From Marinobacter sp. CHS3-4 (GTDB lineage Bacteria > Pseudomonadota > Gammaproteobacteria > Pseudomonadales > Oleiphilaceae): a DNA stretch of 64,000 nt. Under the pieces are notes generated by a model. That model was not told the origin of the DNA. It made no database searches and saw only the letters and a list, made by a program, of their open reading frames with translations. A program made the translations under genes and the position numbers. The stretch is taken from contig NZ_JASGBJ010000001.1 of the NCBI RefSeq assembly GCF_030053415.1, forward strand, positions 496,001-560,000. Direction: 5' to 3'. Position 1 is the stretch's first letter, and each line of letters opens with the position of its first letter. Positions 16,881 through 25,989 of this stretch are shown piece after piece.

Positions 16881-17933
16881 GTGACTAACTTGAAGACAGC
16901 GCTTACTTCCATCGCCGTTGCTGGCAGCCTCGCCGCTGTATCCAGCCCGGCCTTCGCCCGCGACACCATCAGCATTGTTGGTTCTTCCACGGTCTATCCG
17001 TTTGCAACTGTGGTCGCCGAGCGTTTCGGTACCAACACAGATTTCAACACGCCGAAGCTTGAATCTACCGGTTCCGGCGGGGGTATGAAGCTGTTTTGCC
17101 AGGGCCTGGGTACCCAGCACCCGGACATCACCAACGCCTCGCGCCGCATGAAGGCGTCCGAGTTCGACCTTTGCGTGGGTAACGGCGTCAAGGACATCAC
17201 TGAATTCCGTATCGGTTCTGACGGTATTGTCGTCGCCAGCTCCAAGGACGCCGAGAATCTGGACATCACACTTGAGCAGCTGTTCCTGGCCCTGGGCAAA
17301 AAAGTACCGTCCAAGGACGATCCTTCCAAGCTGGTCAAGAACCCCAACAAGACCTGGAGCGATGTGGACGCCAGTCTGCCGAACGTCGCCATTCGCGTGA
17401 TGGGTCCGCCCCCTACCTCTGGTACCCGCGACTCTTTTAACGAACTGGCTTTGCAGGCTGGTTGCGAGGACTTGCCGGCAGTTGCTGACATGAGCGAAGG
17501 CGACATGGAAAGTGTGTGCCAGAGCATTCGCGAAGATGGCGTCTTCATCGAAGCGGGTGAAAACGACAACCTGATCGTACAGAAATTGATCGACGACGAC
17601 GGCATGTATGGCGTGTTCGGTTACAGCTTCTTTGAAGAGAACTCTGATCGTCTGCAAACGGCCACGCTGAACGGCATGGTGCCGACTGCGGACGCCATCG
17701 CAGCAGACGAGTATCCGGTTGCCCGTTCACTGTTCTTTTATGTGAAGAAGGCCCATGTGGGTGTGATTCCAGGCATCGCCGAGTACACCGAAACCTTCGT
17801 AAGCCCGCAGGCGATGGGTCCGAACGGTTACCTGAAAGATGTTGGCCTGATTGTTCCTCCCCGCGCTGCTCTGCGCGAGCTTCAGATGAAGGCAGCCAAC
17901 ATGCCTAACCTGACGAAAGAAGAACTGATGTAA
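16881..17933 (+). CDS. pstS: Phosphate-binding periplasmic protein PstS
   Basis: The high-affinity phosphate receptor of the Pst ABC importer, 350 residues. The signal peptide ends at AFA (residue 26), and the mature protein starts RDTISIVGSSTVYPF. The phosphate-contacting elements GSSTVYP, TGSGGGMKLF and PPTSGTRDSF are present. The gene begins with GTG at 16881, preceded by CGGAG. It heads pstSCAB-phoU; a PhoB box lies upstream and a weak terminator follows, which would give excess binding protein over the membrane parts. Similar to the Pseudomonas type of PstS. Confidence 0.95.
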   Translation: MTNLKTALTSIAVAGSLAAVSSPAFARDTISIVGSSTVYPFATVVAERFGTNTDFNTPKLESTGSGGGMKLFCQGLGTQHPDITNASRRMKASEFDLCVGNGVKDITEFRIGSDGIVVASSKDAENLDITLEQLFLALGKKVPSKDDPSKLVKNPNKTWSDVDASLPNVAIRVMGPPPTSGTRDSFNELALQAGCEDLPAVADMSEGDMESVCQSIREDGVFIEAGENDNLIVQKLIDDDGMYGVFGYSFFEENSDRLQTATLNGMVPTADAIAADEYPVARSLFFYVKKAHVGVIPGIAEYTETFVSPQAMGPNGYLKDVGLIVPPRAALRELQMKAANMPNLTKEELM

Positions 17934-17969
17934 ATCAGGTAAAGCGTTTACTGACAGGGTGTTGGTAAC

Positions 17970-18005
17970 AGGGTGCGGGCCAAGAACAGGCCCACACCCT
18001 TTATT
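17970..18005 (+). terminator. Weak terminator or processing hairpin between pstS and pstC
   Basis: AGGGTGCGGGCC (17970-17981), a 7-nt loop, and GGCCCACACCCT (17989-18000) form a 12-bp stem with one mismatch, followed by TTATT. The short U-run suggests partial read-through, consistent with lower expression of pstCAB than of pstS. Confidence 0.7.
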
Positions 18006-18087
18006 GCGTTTGTAGCCTGCAAGAATGCAGGAATGTGACGAAATAATTACACTTTGTCCCCCAACTTTTGAGCCAACAGGAATTTTC

Positions 18088-19476
18088 ATGCAACCGGCCA
18101 ATCTGCTCCTCCTGACGATCGTGTGCGTACTGGTGGCCTACGGAGTGGGTTACGCCCGTTCCCGGTCGCTGGCTATGCCGCTTGGTGGCATACGACACCT
18201 GAAGTCGCTTCCCTTTTACTATGGTGCCAGGGCTGCACTCTGGTGTGGTTTACCTGCATTGTTCGTGCTGGGCTTGTGGGTCGCTTTCCAGGGCAAGGTT
18301 ATCCAGACCCTGGTAATCGGTTCTTTGCCTCAGGAAATGATCCCCGGTAACGAAGGTGAAGCAAGCCTGTTGCTGAGCAAGATCAGCAACGTTGCCAGTG
18401 GCGCACTGCCGCCAAGTTTTGTGGAAGCACCCATCGTTGATGCTTCCGAGCGCTTACAGGCGTTGAGAGAACAGAGCCGGTTTTATATGTCTGCACTGGT
18501 GGTATCAGTCGCGGTGCTCGCCGGTTTTCTGGGTTGGGTACGAATTCGTCCAAAGGTAAATGCCCGTGTGCAGGTTGAATCGATCCTGAAATGGGTCTTT
18601 TTTGCCTGTGCGGCGCTGGCCATTCTGACGACTCTTGGCATTATCTTTTCGGTCGCGTTCGAAACGGTTCGCTTCTTCGACAAGATTCCAATAACGGAAT
18701 TCATATTCGGTTCCCAGTGGAGTCCGCAGACGGCAATGAGGGCAGATCAGGTCGCCTCTCAAGGTGCCTTCGGCATGATTCCGTTGTTCACCGGTACGTT
18801 GTTGATTTCCGCGATCGCCATGTTTGTGGCGGTGCCGGTAGGCCTGCTGTCAGCCATCTATCTTTCAGAATATGCGAACAAGAAGGTTCGTGGTGTGGTC
18901 AAGCCGCTGTTGGAGATGTTGGCCGGTATTCCAACCGTGGTGTACGGCTTTTTCGCCGCGCTGACGGTTGCGCCATTTATCAGTGATCTCGCCGCCTCAA
19001 TCGGCATTGAGGCATCTTCACAGAGCGCTCTGGCTGCTGGTGGCGTGATGGGCATCATGATCATTCCGTTCGTGTCTTCGCTGTCGGACGATGTCATTAA
19101 CGCGGTGCCCCAGACCCTGCGTGATGGGTCGTTAGCTCTGGGCGCAACCCAGTCGGAAACCATGAAGAAGGTGATCTTCCCCGCCGCGTTGCCCGGCATT
19201 ATGGGTGGCATATTGCTGGCGGTTTCACGGGCAATCGGCGAAACCATGATCGTGGTGATGGCCGCAGGCCTGGCGGCAAACCTGACCGCCAATCCACTGG
19301 AAACCGTCACCACGGTGACCGTGCAGATCGTGACGCTGCTGACCGGCGACCAGGAGTTTGACAGTGCCAAGACGCTGGCCGCCTTTGCGCTGGGCGCCAT
19401 GCTTTTCCTATCGACGCTGCTGCTGAACGTAGTTGCCTTGAAAATTGTCCGCAAATATCGGGAACAGTATGACTGA
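18088..19476 (+). CDS. pstC: Phosphate ABC transporter permease PstC (extended form)
   Basis: Inner-membrane subunit of the Pst importer. At 462 residues it is about 140 longer than E. coli PstC; the extra length is N-terminal and holds hydrophobic segments near residues 5-20, 50-70 and 150-170, with a soluble stretch between (IPGNEGEASLLLSKISN to REQSR). The conserved permease core begins near FFDKIPITEFIFG and includes the EAA loop DGSLALGATQSETMKKVIFPAALPGI. The start is the ATG at 18088, preceded by CAGGAA; an upstream in-frame ATG would add 21 unlikely residues. Its end overlaps the pstA start by 8 bp. Confidence 0.93.
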   Translation: MQPANLLLLTIVCVLVAYGVGYARSRSLAMPLGGIRHLKSLPFYYGARAALWCGLPALFVLGLWVAFQGKVIQTLVIGSLPQEMIPGNEGEASLLLSKISNVASGALPPSFVEAPIVDASERLQALREQSRFYMSALVVSVAVLAGFLGWVRIRPKVNARVQVESILKWVFFACAALAILTTLGIIFSVAFETVRFFDKIPITEFIFGSQWSPQTAMRADQVASQGAFGMIPLFTGTLLISAIAMFVAVPVGLLSAIYLSEYANKKVRGVVKPLLEMLAGIPTVVYGFFAALTVAPFISDLAASIGIEASSQSALAAGGVMGIMIIPFVSSLSDDVINAVPQTLRDGSLALGATQSETMKKVIFPAALPGIMGGILLAVSRAIGETMIVVMAAGLAANLTANPLETVTTVTVQIVTLLTGDQEFDSAKTLAAFALGAMLFLSTLLLNVVALKIVRKYREQYD

Positions 19477-20743
19477 TCAAAAAACACAGGCGGAGCTTGT
19501 CCGCCGGTCACTGAAAGTTCGTTACCGTAAAGAGCGTCGTTTCCGCGCCTACGGCATTCTGGCCATCGGCATTGCTTTGTCGGCGTTGATCGTTCTGTTT
19601 GCGGACATCATTGGCAAGGGTTATACCGGCTTCACCAAAACCACCATCACCATGGACGTGGAGATGGACGGCGAGATGATGTTTCTGGACGATGCCACCG
19701 ACGAGCAACAACTGAAAATGGCTGATTTCGTCGAGCCGCTGGTGCAGGCGATGATCAAACAGATTCCGGGCGCCGATGAGGATGACCGGGACAAGGTGCG
19801 TGGCCTGCTGAACCCCTACGCCTCAAACGAGCTTAAAAACCTACTCAAGGCGAACCCGGACTGGCTGGGCGAAACACACACAATCACCGTGCTGGCCCAT
19901 ACGGATGTCGATGTGTACGTCAAGCATGCCGGCGATGCCGCCTACTCCATCAAGTTGAGCGATGAGCAGCAGCGGTGGGTGGATGGCCTGTTGGAGTCCG
20001 GTGTGGTGGATACCTCGTTCAACGATGTGTTCTTCAGCAGCGGCGATTCCCGTGATCCGTCCCGAGCCGGCATTCTGGGCGCCATTGTGGGTTCCCTGCT
20101 GACGATGTTCGTGACGCTGGTTCTGTCATTTCCAATCGGGGTGGCCGCAGCCATTTACCTGGAAGAATTTGCGCCACAAAACAAGTTCACTGATTTTATT
20201 GAAGTGAACATCAACAACCTGGCGGCCGTGCCGTCGATCATTTTCGGTCTATTGGGCCTGGCCGTATTCATCAACCTGTTTGGCATGCCGCGTTCGGTTC
20301 CGGTGGTGGGTGGTCTTGTGCTGACACTTATGACGCTGCCCACCATCATTATTTCCAGCCGGGCCGCGATCAAGAGCGTACCACCGTCGATCCGCGAAGC
20401 AGCCGAAGGCATTGGGGCGTCGAAGATGCAGGTGGTGTTGCATCACGTCCTGCCGTTGGCCATGCCCGGCATGTTGACCGGCTCCATCATTGGTATGGCT
20501 CAGGCGTTAGGCGAAACCGCGCCACTGCTTCTGATCGGCATGGTGGCCTTTATTGTGGACGTGCCCGAGGGCTTCCTGGATTCCGCAACGGTGCTGCCGG
20601 TCCAGGTATTCCTGTGGGCGGGTAGTCCTGAGCTGGCCTTTATTGAGCGGGCGTCTGCCGCCATTATGGTGCTGCTGGCGTTCCTCATCAGTATGAATGC
20701 CCTGGCGGTCTGGCTGCGCAAGCGTCTTGAGCTCAGGTGGTAA
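19469..20743 (+). CDS. pstA: Phosphate ABC transporter permease PstA (extended form)
   Basis: The second Pst permease, 424 residues against about 296 in E. coli. After one N-terminal membrane helix (ILAIGIALSALIVLFADII) comes an extra polar region of about 160 residues (TTITMDVEMDG to DSRDPSRAG), probably periplasmic, and then the conserved core with the EAA loop EAAEGIGASKMQVVLHHVLPLAMPG. The start ATG at 19469 lies inside the end of pstC (ATGACTGA), implying coupled translation. The function of the inserted region is unknown; enlarged PstC and PstA occurring together suggests that they pack against each other. Confidence 0.93.
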   Translation: MTDQKTQAELVRRSLKVRYRKERRFRAYGILAIGIALSALIVLFADIIGKGYTGFTKTTITMDVEMDGEMMFLDDATDEQQLKMADFVEPLVQAMIKQIPGADEDDRDKVRGLLNPYASNELKNLLKANPDWLGETHTITVLAHTDVDVYVKHAGDAAYSIKLSDEQQRWVDGLLESGVVDTSFNDVFFSSGDSRDPSRAGILGAIVGSLLTMFVTLVLSFPIGVAAAIYLEEFAPQNKFTDFIEVNINNLAAVPSIIFGLLGLAVFINLFGMPRSVPVVGGLVLTLMTLPTIIISSRAAIKSVPPSIREAAEGIGASKMQVVLHHVLPLAMPGMLTGSIIGMAQALGETAPLLLIGMVAFIVDVPEGFLDSATVLPVQVFLWAGSPELAFIERASAAIMVLLAFLISMNALAVWLRKRLELRW

Positions 20744-20773
20744 GCCTTGAGCGCCGGTAGTAAGGAGAGTTAA

Positions 20774-21661
20774 ATGAGCACGATGAACCCAGCAATGACC
20801 CGGGAGGGTGAGATGGCAGACGAGAACAGGGCGCAGGAGCAGGTGGAAGCGCCAGCGGAAACCATAATCGAAGAAGGCACCACCGTTGGTCGTCCGTTCT
20901 CTGATGATCCGAAATTCAAGCTGCGTAATGTGGAAGTGTTTTATGGCCAGGATCGCGCCATCAAGAACATCAGTCTTGATATCGGTCGCAACGAAGTAAT
21001 CGCCTTCATCGGTCCGTCCGGTTGCGGTAAGTCGACGTTTCTTCGGTGCCTGAATCGTATGAACGACAGCATCGACATCTGCAAAGTGAAGGGATCTCTG
21101 GCACTCGATGACCAGAATATTTATGACTCGAAACGGGATGTGGTGGAGCTGCGTGCCCGTGTGGGCATGGTTTTCCAGAAACCCAATCCATTTCCGAAGT
21201 CTATCTATGACAACGTCGCCTATGGCCCGCGAATTCATGGCCTGGCCAACCGAAAGTCAGAACTGGATGACATCGTCGAAAACAGCCTTCGCAAGGCCGG
21301 TCTTTGGAACGAAGTGAAGGATCGTCTGGACGCGACCGCCACCGGTATGTCTGGTGGTCAGCAGCAGCGCCTGTGTATTGCCCGGGCCATTGCCGTCAGC
21401 CCGGAAGTGATCCTGATGGACGAGCCTTGTTCGGCACTGGATCCGATTGCGACTGCACGGGTGGAAGAGCTGATTTCCGAGATGTCTGAAAGCTACACCA
21501 TCGTCATTGTTACACACTCCATGCAGCAGGCCGCCCGGGTGTCCAACCGCACGGCCTATTTCCATCTGGGGCATCTGGTGGAAGTGAATGAGACCAATAA
21601 GGTCTTCACGTCGCCTGAGCATGATCTGACTGAATCTTACATCACTGGCCGTTTTGGCTAA
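20774..21661 (+). CDS. pstB: Phosphate ABC transporter ATP-binding protein PstB
   Basis: The ATPase of the Pst importer, 295 residues, with Walker [10 protein letters not shown] at residues 80-88, signature [16 protein letters not shown], Walker [16 protein letters not shown] and the switch His in [13 protein letters not shown]. The family motif [20 protein letters not shown] is intact. An N-terminal extension of about 40 polar residues (rich in Glu and Ala) precedes the ABC domain and is absent from E. coli PstB; starting at the later ATG (position 20813) would remove part of it. It lies 30 bp after pstA, with GGAG upstream. Confidence 0.96.
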   Translation: MSTMNPAMTREGEMADENRAQEQVEAPAETIIEEGTTVGRPFSDDPKFKLRNVEVFYGQDRAIKNISLDIGRNEVIAFIGPSGCGKSTFLRCLNRMNDSIDICKVKGSLALDDQNIYDSKRDVVELRARVGMVFQKPNPFPKSIYDNVAYGPRIHGLANRKSELDDIVENSLRKAGLWNEVKDRLDATATGMSGGQQQRLCIARAIAVSPEVILMDEPCSALDPIATARVEELISEMSESYTIVIVTHSMQQAARVSNRTAYFHLGHLVEVNETNKVFTSPEHDLTESYITGRFG

Positions 21662-21695
21662 GGCCGGCGATAGCCGCACACTGGAGACACATGAT

Positions 21696-22418
21696 ATGCC
21701 TGATAGAAAGGACGATGTTTACGGCGATCATATATCGCACAAATTCAATGATGAGTTGATGGCGCTGAAAAGCGAATTCCTCGAGATGGGCGGTCTGGTG
21801 GAATCACAGGTGGATCGCGCCATCACAGCCCTTGTGGATAACGACGGGCATCTGGCCGATGAAGTCCGTGCGACGGATAAGAAAGTCGACAGGATGGAAG
21901 TGGATCTGGACGAAGAAGCCACTCTGATTATCGCCCGTCGCCAACCGACGGCCCGGGATCTGCGGCTGGTGATCTCGGTGATCAAGATGGTGGCCGATCT
22001 CGAGCGCGTGGGCGACGAAGCCAAGAAGATTGCCAAGTTTGCGATCAAGCTGTCGGAAGAAGGGCAGGCTCCACGGGGCTACGTGGAAGTCCGCCACATT
22101 GCCAATCACGTGCTCAGCATGCTGCGTGACGCGCTGGATGCGTTTGCCCGGCTGGATTCGGCCCAGGCCCTGCGCATCATGAAAGAAGACAAGCGTGTGG
22201 ACGAGGAGTATCAGGCAGCGACCCGCACCCTGTTGACGTTTATGATGGAAGACACGCGCAACATCTCACGCTGCATGTCGGTGATGTGGATCCTGCGAGC
22301 GCTGGAACGTGTGGGTGACCACGCCTGCAACCTGGCAGAGAACGTCATCTTCATGGTGGAAGGCGAGGATGTTCGCCACACCCCGGTGGAAGAAGCCGAG
22401 CGGATTGTCGGCCCCTGA
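21696..22418 (+). CDS. phoU: Phosphate signalling protein PhoU
   Basis: A cytoplasmic helical protein that links Pst activity to the PhoR kinase and keeps the Pho regulon off when phosphate is plentiful. The 240-residue product has two three-helix repeats with the metal-binding signatures ATDKKVDRMEVDLDEE (repeat 1) and EDKRVDEEYQ (repeat 2), and the matching DLERVGDEAKKIAKFA and ALERVGDHACNLAENV. Start: ATG 21696 with GGAGAC upstream; an earlier in-frame ATG would overlap the pstB end. A GC hairpin (22409-22428) without a U-run spans the stop codon. Confidence 0.95.
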   Translation: MPDRKDDVYGDHISHKFNDELMALKSEFLEMGGLVESQVDRAITALVDNDGHLADEVRATDKKVDRMEVDLDEEATLIIARRQPTARDLRLVISVIKMVADLERVGDEAKKIAKFAIKLSEEGQAPRGYVEVRHIANHVLSMLRDALDAFARLDSAQALRIMKEDKRVDEEYQAATRTLLTFMMEDTRNISRCMSVMWILRALERVGDHACNLAENVIFMVEGEDVRHTPVEEAERIVGP

Positions 22419-22440
22419 TACGGGGCCGTTCCGGCGTTAT

Positions 22441-22806
22441 TCAGGCCTTCTTCATGCGGTCTGTATAGGGCGGCCAGCCCAGCGGTTTTCCGGCGAGCAG
22501 GTGCAGGTGGATGTGAAACACCGTCTGCCCTGCATTCTCGCCGCAGTTCATGACCACCCGATAGCCGTCATCAGCGAATCCCATGTCTCTCGCCAGCTTG
22601 CCTGCGACCCAATAGAGATGTCCCACGAGTTCGCTATCCCCTTCCTCGATGTCATTGATGGTTGCGATCTCTTTCTTCGGAATGATCAGCAAGTGAACCG
22701 GCGCTTGGGGATTGATGTCCTTGAAAGCCAGGCTGACGTCGTCCTCATAGACGATGTCGGAAGGGATTTCCCGGTTGATGATCTTGGTAAAAATAGTCCC
22801 TGACAT
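22441..22806 (-). CDS. HIT-family nucleotide hydrolase (HinT-like)
   Basis: A 121-residue purine nucleoside phosphoramidase-type protein. The histidine triad is HIHLHLL near the C-terminus (about residues 99-105), and the N-terminus FTKIINREIPSDIVYEDD is typical of the HINT branch. Such enzymes split adenosine 5'-phosphoramidates and aminoacyl-adenylate-like compounds. Start: ATG at 22806 preceded by AGAGGA. It is convergent with phoU (22 bp apart) and follows ubiF on the same strand with a 30-bp gap, so probably co-transcribed with it. Confidence 0.94.
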   Translation of the reverse strand: MSGTIFTKIINREIPSDIVYEDDVSLAFKDINPQAPVHLLIIPKKEIATINDIEEGDSELVGHLYWVAGKLARDMGFADDGYRVVMNCGENAGQTVFHIHLHLLAGKPLGWPPYTDRMKKA

Positions 22807-22836
22807 GGTAGTCCTCTTCTTTCAGAAAGCGAGTGA

Positions 22837-24123
22837 TTACAGGTAGTTGAGCCCAGGCAGCCGGTGAACAATTTCGCGGGCCAAAGGCGGCAGATCTTCA
22901 TCGATGCCCATAGCGTAACGGGCGACCTGATTGCGGGCAAAGGGCAGTGCCTTGGCGGCGCCAAGCCCCAGGTTCCGAATCAGATGCAGCGGCGGTGTTC
23001 GGTTACTGAACAGATGATAGAACAAATCCATCGCCAGCATCATGCGCCGGTTTGCCGGGCGACGCTGATCTTCATAGGTGGCAAGCGTTCGGGCATCAGC
23101 CAGGTTGTGGCCCGCTCTTCTGGCTTCTCTGAGCAGGCCCTGTAGGCAGCGTGCGTCCTGGAATCCAAGGTTGACGCCCTGGCCAGCCAGCGGATTGATG
23201 GTGTGGGCAGCGTCGCCCACCAGAACCACCCGCTGTTGGACGTAGCTTTTCGCGTGTTGGCGGGCAATCGGGAAGCTGGCTTTTGCTTCAATGTGGGTGA
23301 TGGGCGGTAAATCTTCTGGAAATCGGCGCTGGATTTCATCGATGAGCGCCGCATCATCCAGGGCTTTCAGCCGGGCCAGTTCGTCGGGGCTGTCGTACCA
23401 CACCAGCGATGCCCAGGATTCGCCGCCGCCGGCGCTGTGCAAGGGTAAAAAGGCTCGCGGTCCGGTTGGATAGAACCCCTGCCAGGTAATGTCTTCCACC
23501 GGTCCGTGATAACGAACCGACATCACCATTGCCTGCTGGTCGTATTGATTCCGTTGCACACCAATACCGGCCATCGAACGGAGAGCAGACTGCGCGCCAT
23601 CGGCACCGACGACCAGCTCGCAGTTCAGGGTCTCGCCGTTATCCAGCGTCACGCTGGCGCCACTGGCGGTGTTCTCCAATGCCGAGACCCTGCGCCCCGC
23701 ACAGGTAGTGACACTCTCCTGAGCGCTGGCGCTGTCCCAGAGTGCCCGCTGGGTCACGCTGTTCTCGACGATGTGACCGAGATGAGTGGCAGACAGCTGG
23801 CGGGCGTCAAAGGTCACGTCGGCCAGCTTCCGGGGCAGGATGCTGCTTAACGGGTGTTGGGTCTCGTCCCAGACCGCCAGCCGGGTGTAGACAGTAGAGC
23901 GCATGGTTTGAATGGCGGGCCAGACGCCCAATTCGCCAAGGTAACGTTCGCTGCCTGCACTGATCGCCGAGACGCGAATGTCTGGCACGGTTGAACGCTG
24001 GAATTCGGGAGGTGCCGCCTGGTCAATCAGGGCGACGGTAAAGCCGTTGCGGCCAAGGCCGGTGGCAAGTGCCGCGCCGACCATTCCCGCCCCGACAATC
24101 ACCACTTCGTAGGTCTGGTTCAT
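22837..24123 (-). CDS. ubiF: Ubiquinone-biosynthesis flavin hydroxylase, UbiF type
   Basis: An FAD-dependent aromatic hydroxylase of 428 residues. The FAD site is VVIVGAGMVGAALATGL at the N-terminus, and GDAAHTINPLAGQGVNLGFQD is the second flavin motif of the UbiH/COQ6 family. The details RVSAISAGSERYLGELGVW, FYPTGPRAFLPL and MDLFYHLFSNRTPPLHLIRNLGL match UbiF, which hydroxylates C6 of demethoxyubiquinol, better than UbiH or UbiI. Start: ATG 24123 with AGGA upstream. The other ubi genes here (ubiA, ubiC) lie 25 kb away. The specific step is inferred from similarity patterns only. Confidence 0.88.
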   Translation of the reverse strand: MNQTYEVVIVGAGMVGAALATGLGRNGFTVALIDQAAPPEFQRSTVPDIRVSAISAGSERYLGELGVWPAIQTMRSTVYTRLAVWDETQHPLSSILPRKLADVTFDARQLSATHLGHIVENSVTQRALWDSASAQESVTTCAGRRVSALENTASGASVTLDNGETLNCELVVGADGAQSALRSMAGIGVQRNQYDQQAMVMSVRYHGPVEDITWQGFYPTGPRAFLPLHSAGGGESWASLVWYDSPDELARLKALDDAALIDEIQRRFPEDLPPITHIEAKASFPIARQHAKSYVQQRVVLVGDAAHTINPLAGQGVNLGFQDARCLQGLLREARRAGHNLADARTLATYEDQRRPANRRMMLAMDLFYHLFSNRTPPLHLIRNLGLGAAKALPFARNQVARYAMGIDEDLPPLAREIVHRLPGLNYL

Positions 24124-24240
24124 AGAGCAATCCTGTCTGAGAGGTTCAGTGTACGCAAAGAACCTCGACAGACAAGCATCAGGTGCCCACTCGTTGCAGC
24201 TCCTGTCAATCCGGCGATAACGCCGAAAGCATGCTGGCGC

Positions 24241-24798
24241 TCAGTAGCCTGCCATGGAGGCGCTTGCAGAATCCTGCAGTGCGTCTCCCGCCGCTCGCTT
24301 TCGGGCCAGCCAGGCCGGTTTTTGGGCGCCCGGTTTCACAAATCCCTGCTCCAGAACCATCGGATGAACCAGGTCCAGAAAGTCACTGGTTTTCATGTGA
24401 ATGGATTCCGTGTGGCTACCTGCGGCAAAGGCCAGTTCGGGTTGCCGGGTCAGGGCTTCAGCGCAGTAGACCGGCATATCAAATAAACTGCCGAAGGGGG
24501 GCATGGCACCGACTTCACAGTCAGGGAAACGGTCCTGAAATTCCTGTTCATCAGCCAGATCCACGAAATCGGTGTCCAGAATCCGGGTCAGACGGTCCCA
24601 GCGAATACGCCAGGTGGCGGGCATGACCAGCATGGCCATCTTGCCATCCAGTTCGATGATGACGGTTTTAACAACCCGGTCACCGGCTATTTTCACGTGG
24701 TGGGCCAGTTCCTGAGCCGTAAAGGCCGGGGGGTGAGACAGGCACATGTATTCGATGCCTGCTTCGTCGAGGTGCTCCTTCAACTGCTGTACCGGCAT
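24241..24798 (-). CDS. YbaK/prolyl-tRNA-editing-domain protein
   Basis: A 185-residue protein with the YbaK/ProX trans-editing fold. Family landmarks are the opening LKEHLDEAGIEYMCLSHPPAFTAQELAHH, the lysine in DRVVKTVII (the conserved substrate-contacting Lys of this fold) and the glycine-rich AMPPFGSLFDMPVY. Members hydrolyse misacylated tRNAs such as Ala- or Cys-tRNA(Pro). The C-terminal 40 residues are less conserved. Start: ATG 24798 after AGGAGG. The 198 bp between this gene and the mscS stop holds no feature I can name. Confidence 0.85.
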   Translation of the reverse strand: MPVQQLKEHLDEAGIEYMCLSHPPAFTAQELAHHVKIAGDRVVKTVIIELDGKMAMLVMPATWRIRWDRLTRILDTDFVDLADEQEFQDRFPDCEVGAMPPFGSLFDMPVYCAEALTRQPELAFAAGSHTESIHMKTSDFLDLVHPMVLEQGFVKPGAQKPAWLARKRAAGDALQDSASASMAGY

Positions 24799-24996
24799 AG
24801 TGACAACCTCCTACCAGCAATGACAGCGGTACCGAAGCCTGCGCTCTAAAGAGCCACAACGGCTGGCTTCAATGACCTGGCAACGACGCTTGAGCATTTG
24901 CCGTCGCCATCATTGGTCAGCTTAGTTGAGGCGTTCAGGAATGCGAGTAACAGATTGTGTAAATGAGATTCCTGTCACTCGCACTTGTACAGCTCG

Positions 24997-25833
24997 TTAA
25001 TCGACTTTGCTGTTGTAGACATGCACATCGCGCTGAGGGAAAGGAATGGTGATGCCCTCTTCATCGAACGCTTTCTTGACCTTTTCGTGCATGTCCCAGT
25101 AGTAGGGCCAGAGATCGTCGGTGGCGACCCAGGCACGGAACATCAGGTTGACGGAATTGTCGCCCAGGCTGCCCACGCAGATCCGTGGCTCCGGATCTTT
25201 CAGCGAGCGTTCGTCTTCGTCGAACAAGCGCTTGAGGATGGCTTTGGCCTTGTCGATGTCGTCGTCATAGTGGATGCCAAAGGTCATGTCGCAGCGGCGC
25301 TTGTCGTAGATGCTCACGTTGACCAGCGTCGCGTTGGACAGGCTGCCGTTGGGGATCACGATCCGGCGGTTATCGAAGGTATTCACCACGGTGTACAGAA
25401 TCTGGATCTCCGCAACTGCGCCGAGAAAGCCCTGGGCTTCGATGGTGTCGCCCACTTTGAAGGGCTTGAAGATCAGGATCAGCACGCCACCGGCAAAATT
25501 GGACAGACTGCCCTGAAGTGCCAGGCCAACTGCCAGGCCGGCCGCACCAATAACAGCGATAAAGGAGGTGGTCTCGATACCAATCATGGAGGCCACGGAG
25601 ATCAGCAGCATGATCTTGAGAATGGCGCCGATCAGGCCGCAGAGGAACTTGTTCAGGGTGGGATCTTTGGCTCCCAGTTTTTTGTCCATTACGCCAATGA
25701 CCCGATTGATCAGCCACAGACCGACAACGAGCGTGACAACGGCAAGGACGACTTTTGGCGCGTAGGCCATAATCAGGCTGATCGCCTGATCGTAGTATTC
25801 AGACACGTTTACATCGTTCATGAGATCTTCCAT
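24997..25833 (-). CDS. mscS: Small-conductance mechanosensitive channel MscS
   Basis: A 278-residue inner-membrane channel that opens under membrane tension to release solutes on hypo-osmotic shock. Three N-terminal helices are visible. The pore-lining third helix reads FIAVIGAAGLAVGLALQGSLSNFAGGVLILIF with the alternating Ala and Gly pattern of MscS, followed by FKVGDTIEAQGFLGAV of the beta domain. The length is close to E. coli MscS (286). Start: ATG at 25833 with AAGGAG 8 nt upstream, preferred over the internal ATG at 25821. Apparently monocistronic. Confidence 0.95.
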   Translation of the reverse strand: MEDLMNDVNVSEYYDQAISLIMAYAPKVVLAVVTLVVGLWLINRVIGVMDKKLGAKDPTLNKFLCGLIGAILKIMLLISVASMIGIETTSFIAVIGAAGLAVGLALQGSLSNFAGGVLILIFKPFKVGDTIEAQGFLGAVAEIQILYTVVNTFDNRRIVIPNGSLSNATLVNVSIYDKRRCDMTFGIHYDDDIDKAKAILKRLFDEDERSLKDPEPRICVGSLGDNSVNLMFRAWVATDDLWPYYWDMHEKVKKAFDEEGITIPFPQRDVHVYNSKVD

Positions 25834-25989
25834 TTGTGGGCTCCTTTTTTCTTACGACGTCTTCGGCAGTCATGCCCGTACAAAAGGCCATTGGATTGGC
25901 GAGGATCGTCTGCAAAGGTTTATAGCAGACCATCGCGACAGAGGTACATCCCGATGACCAGGAAATTGGCAAGACAATGACGCTGGTTT

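Noticed and set aside
22409-22428. Terminator at the end of phoU
   Set aside because: CGGCCCC/GGGGCCG makes a good stem but overlaps the stop codon and has no U-run, so I do not list it as an intrinsic terminator.
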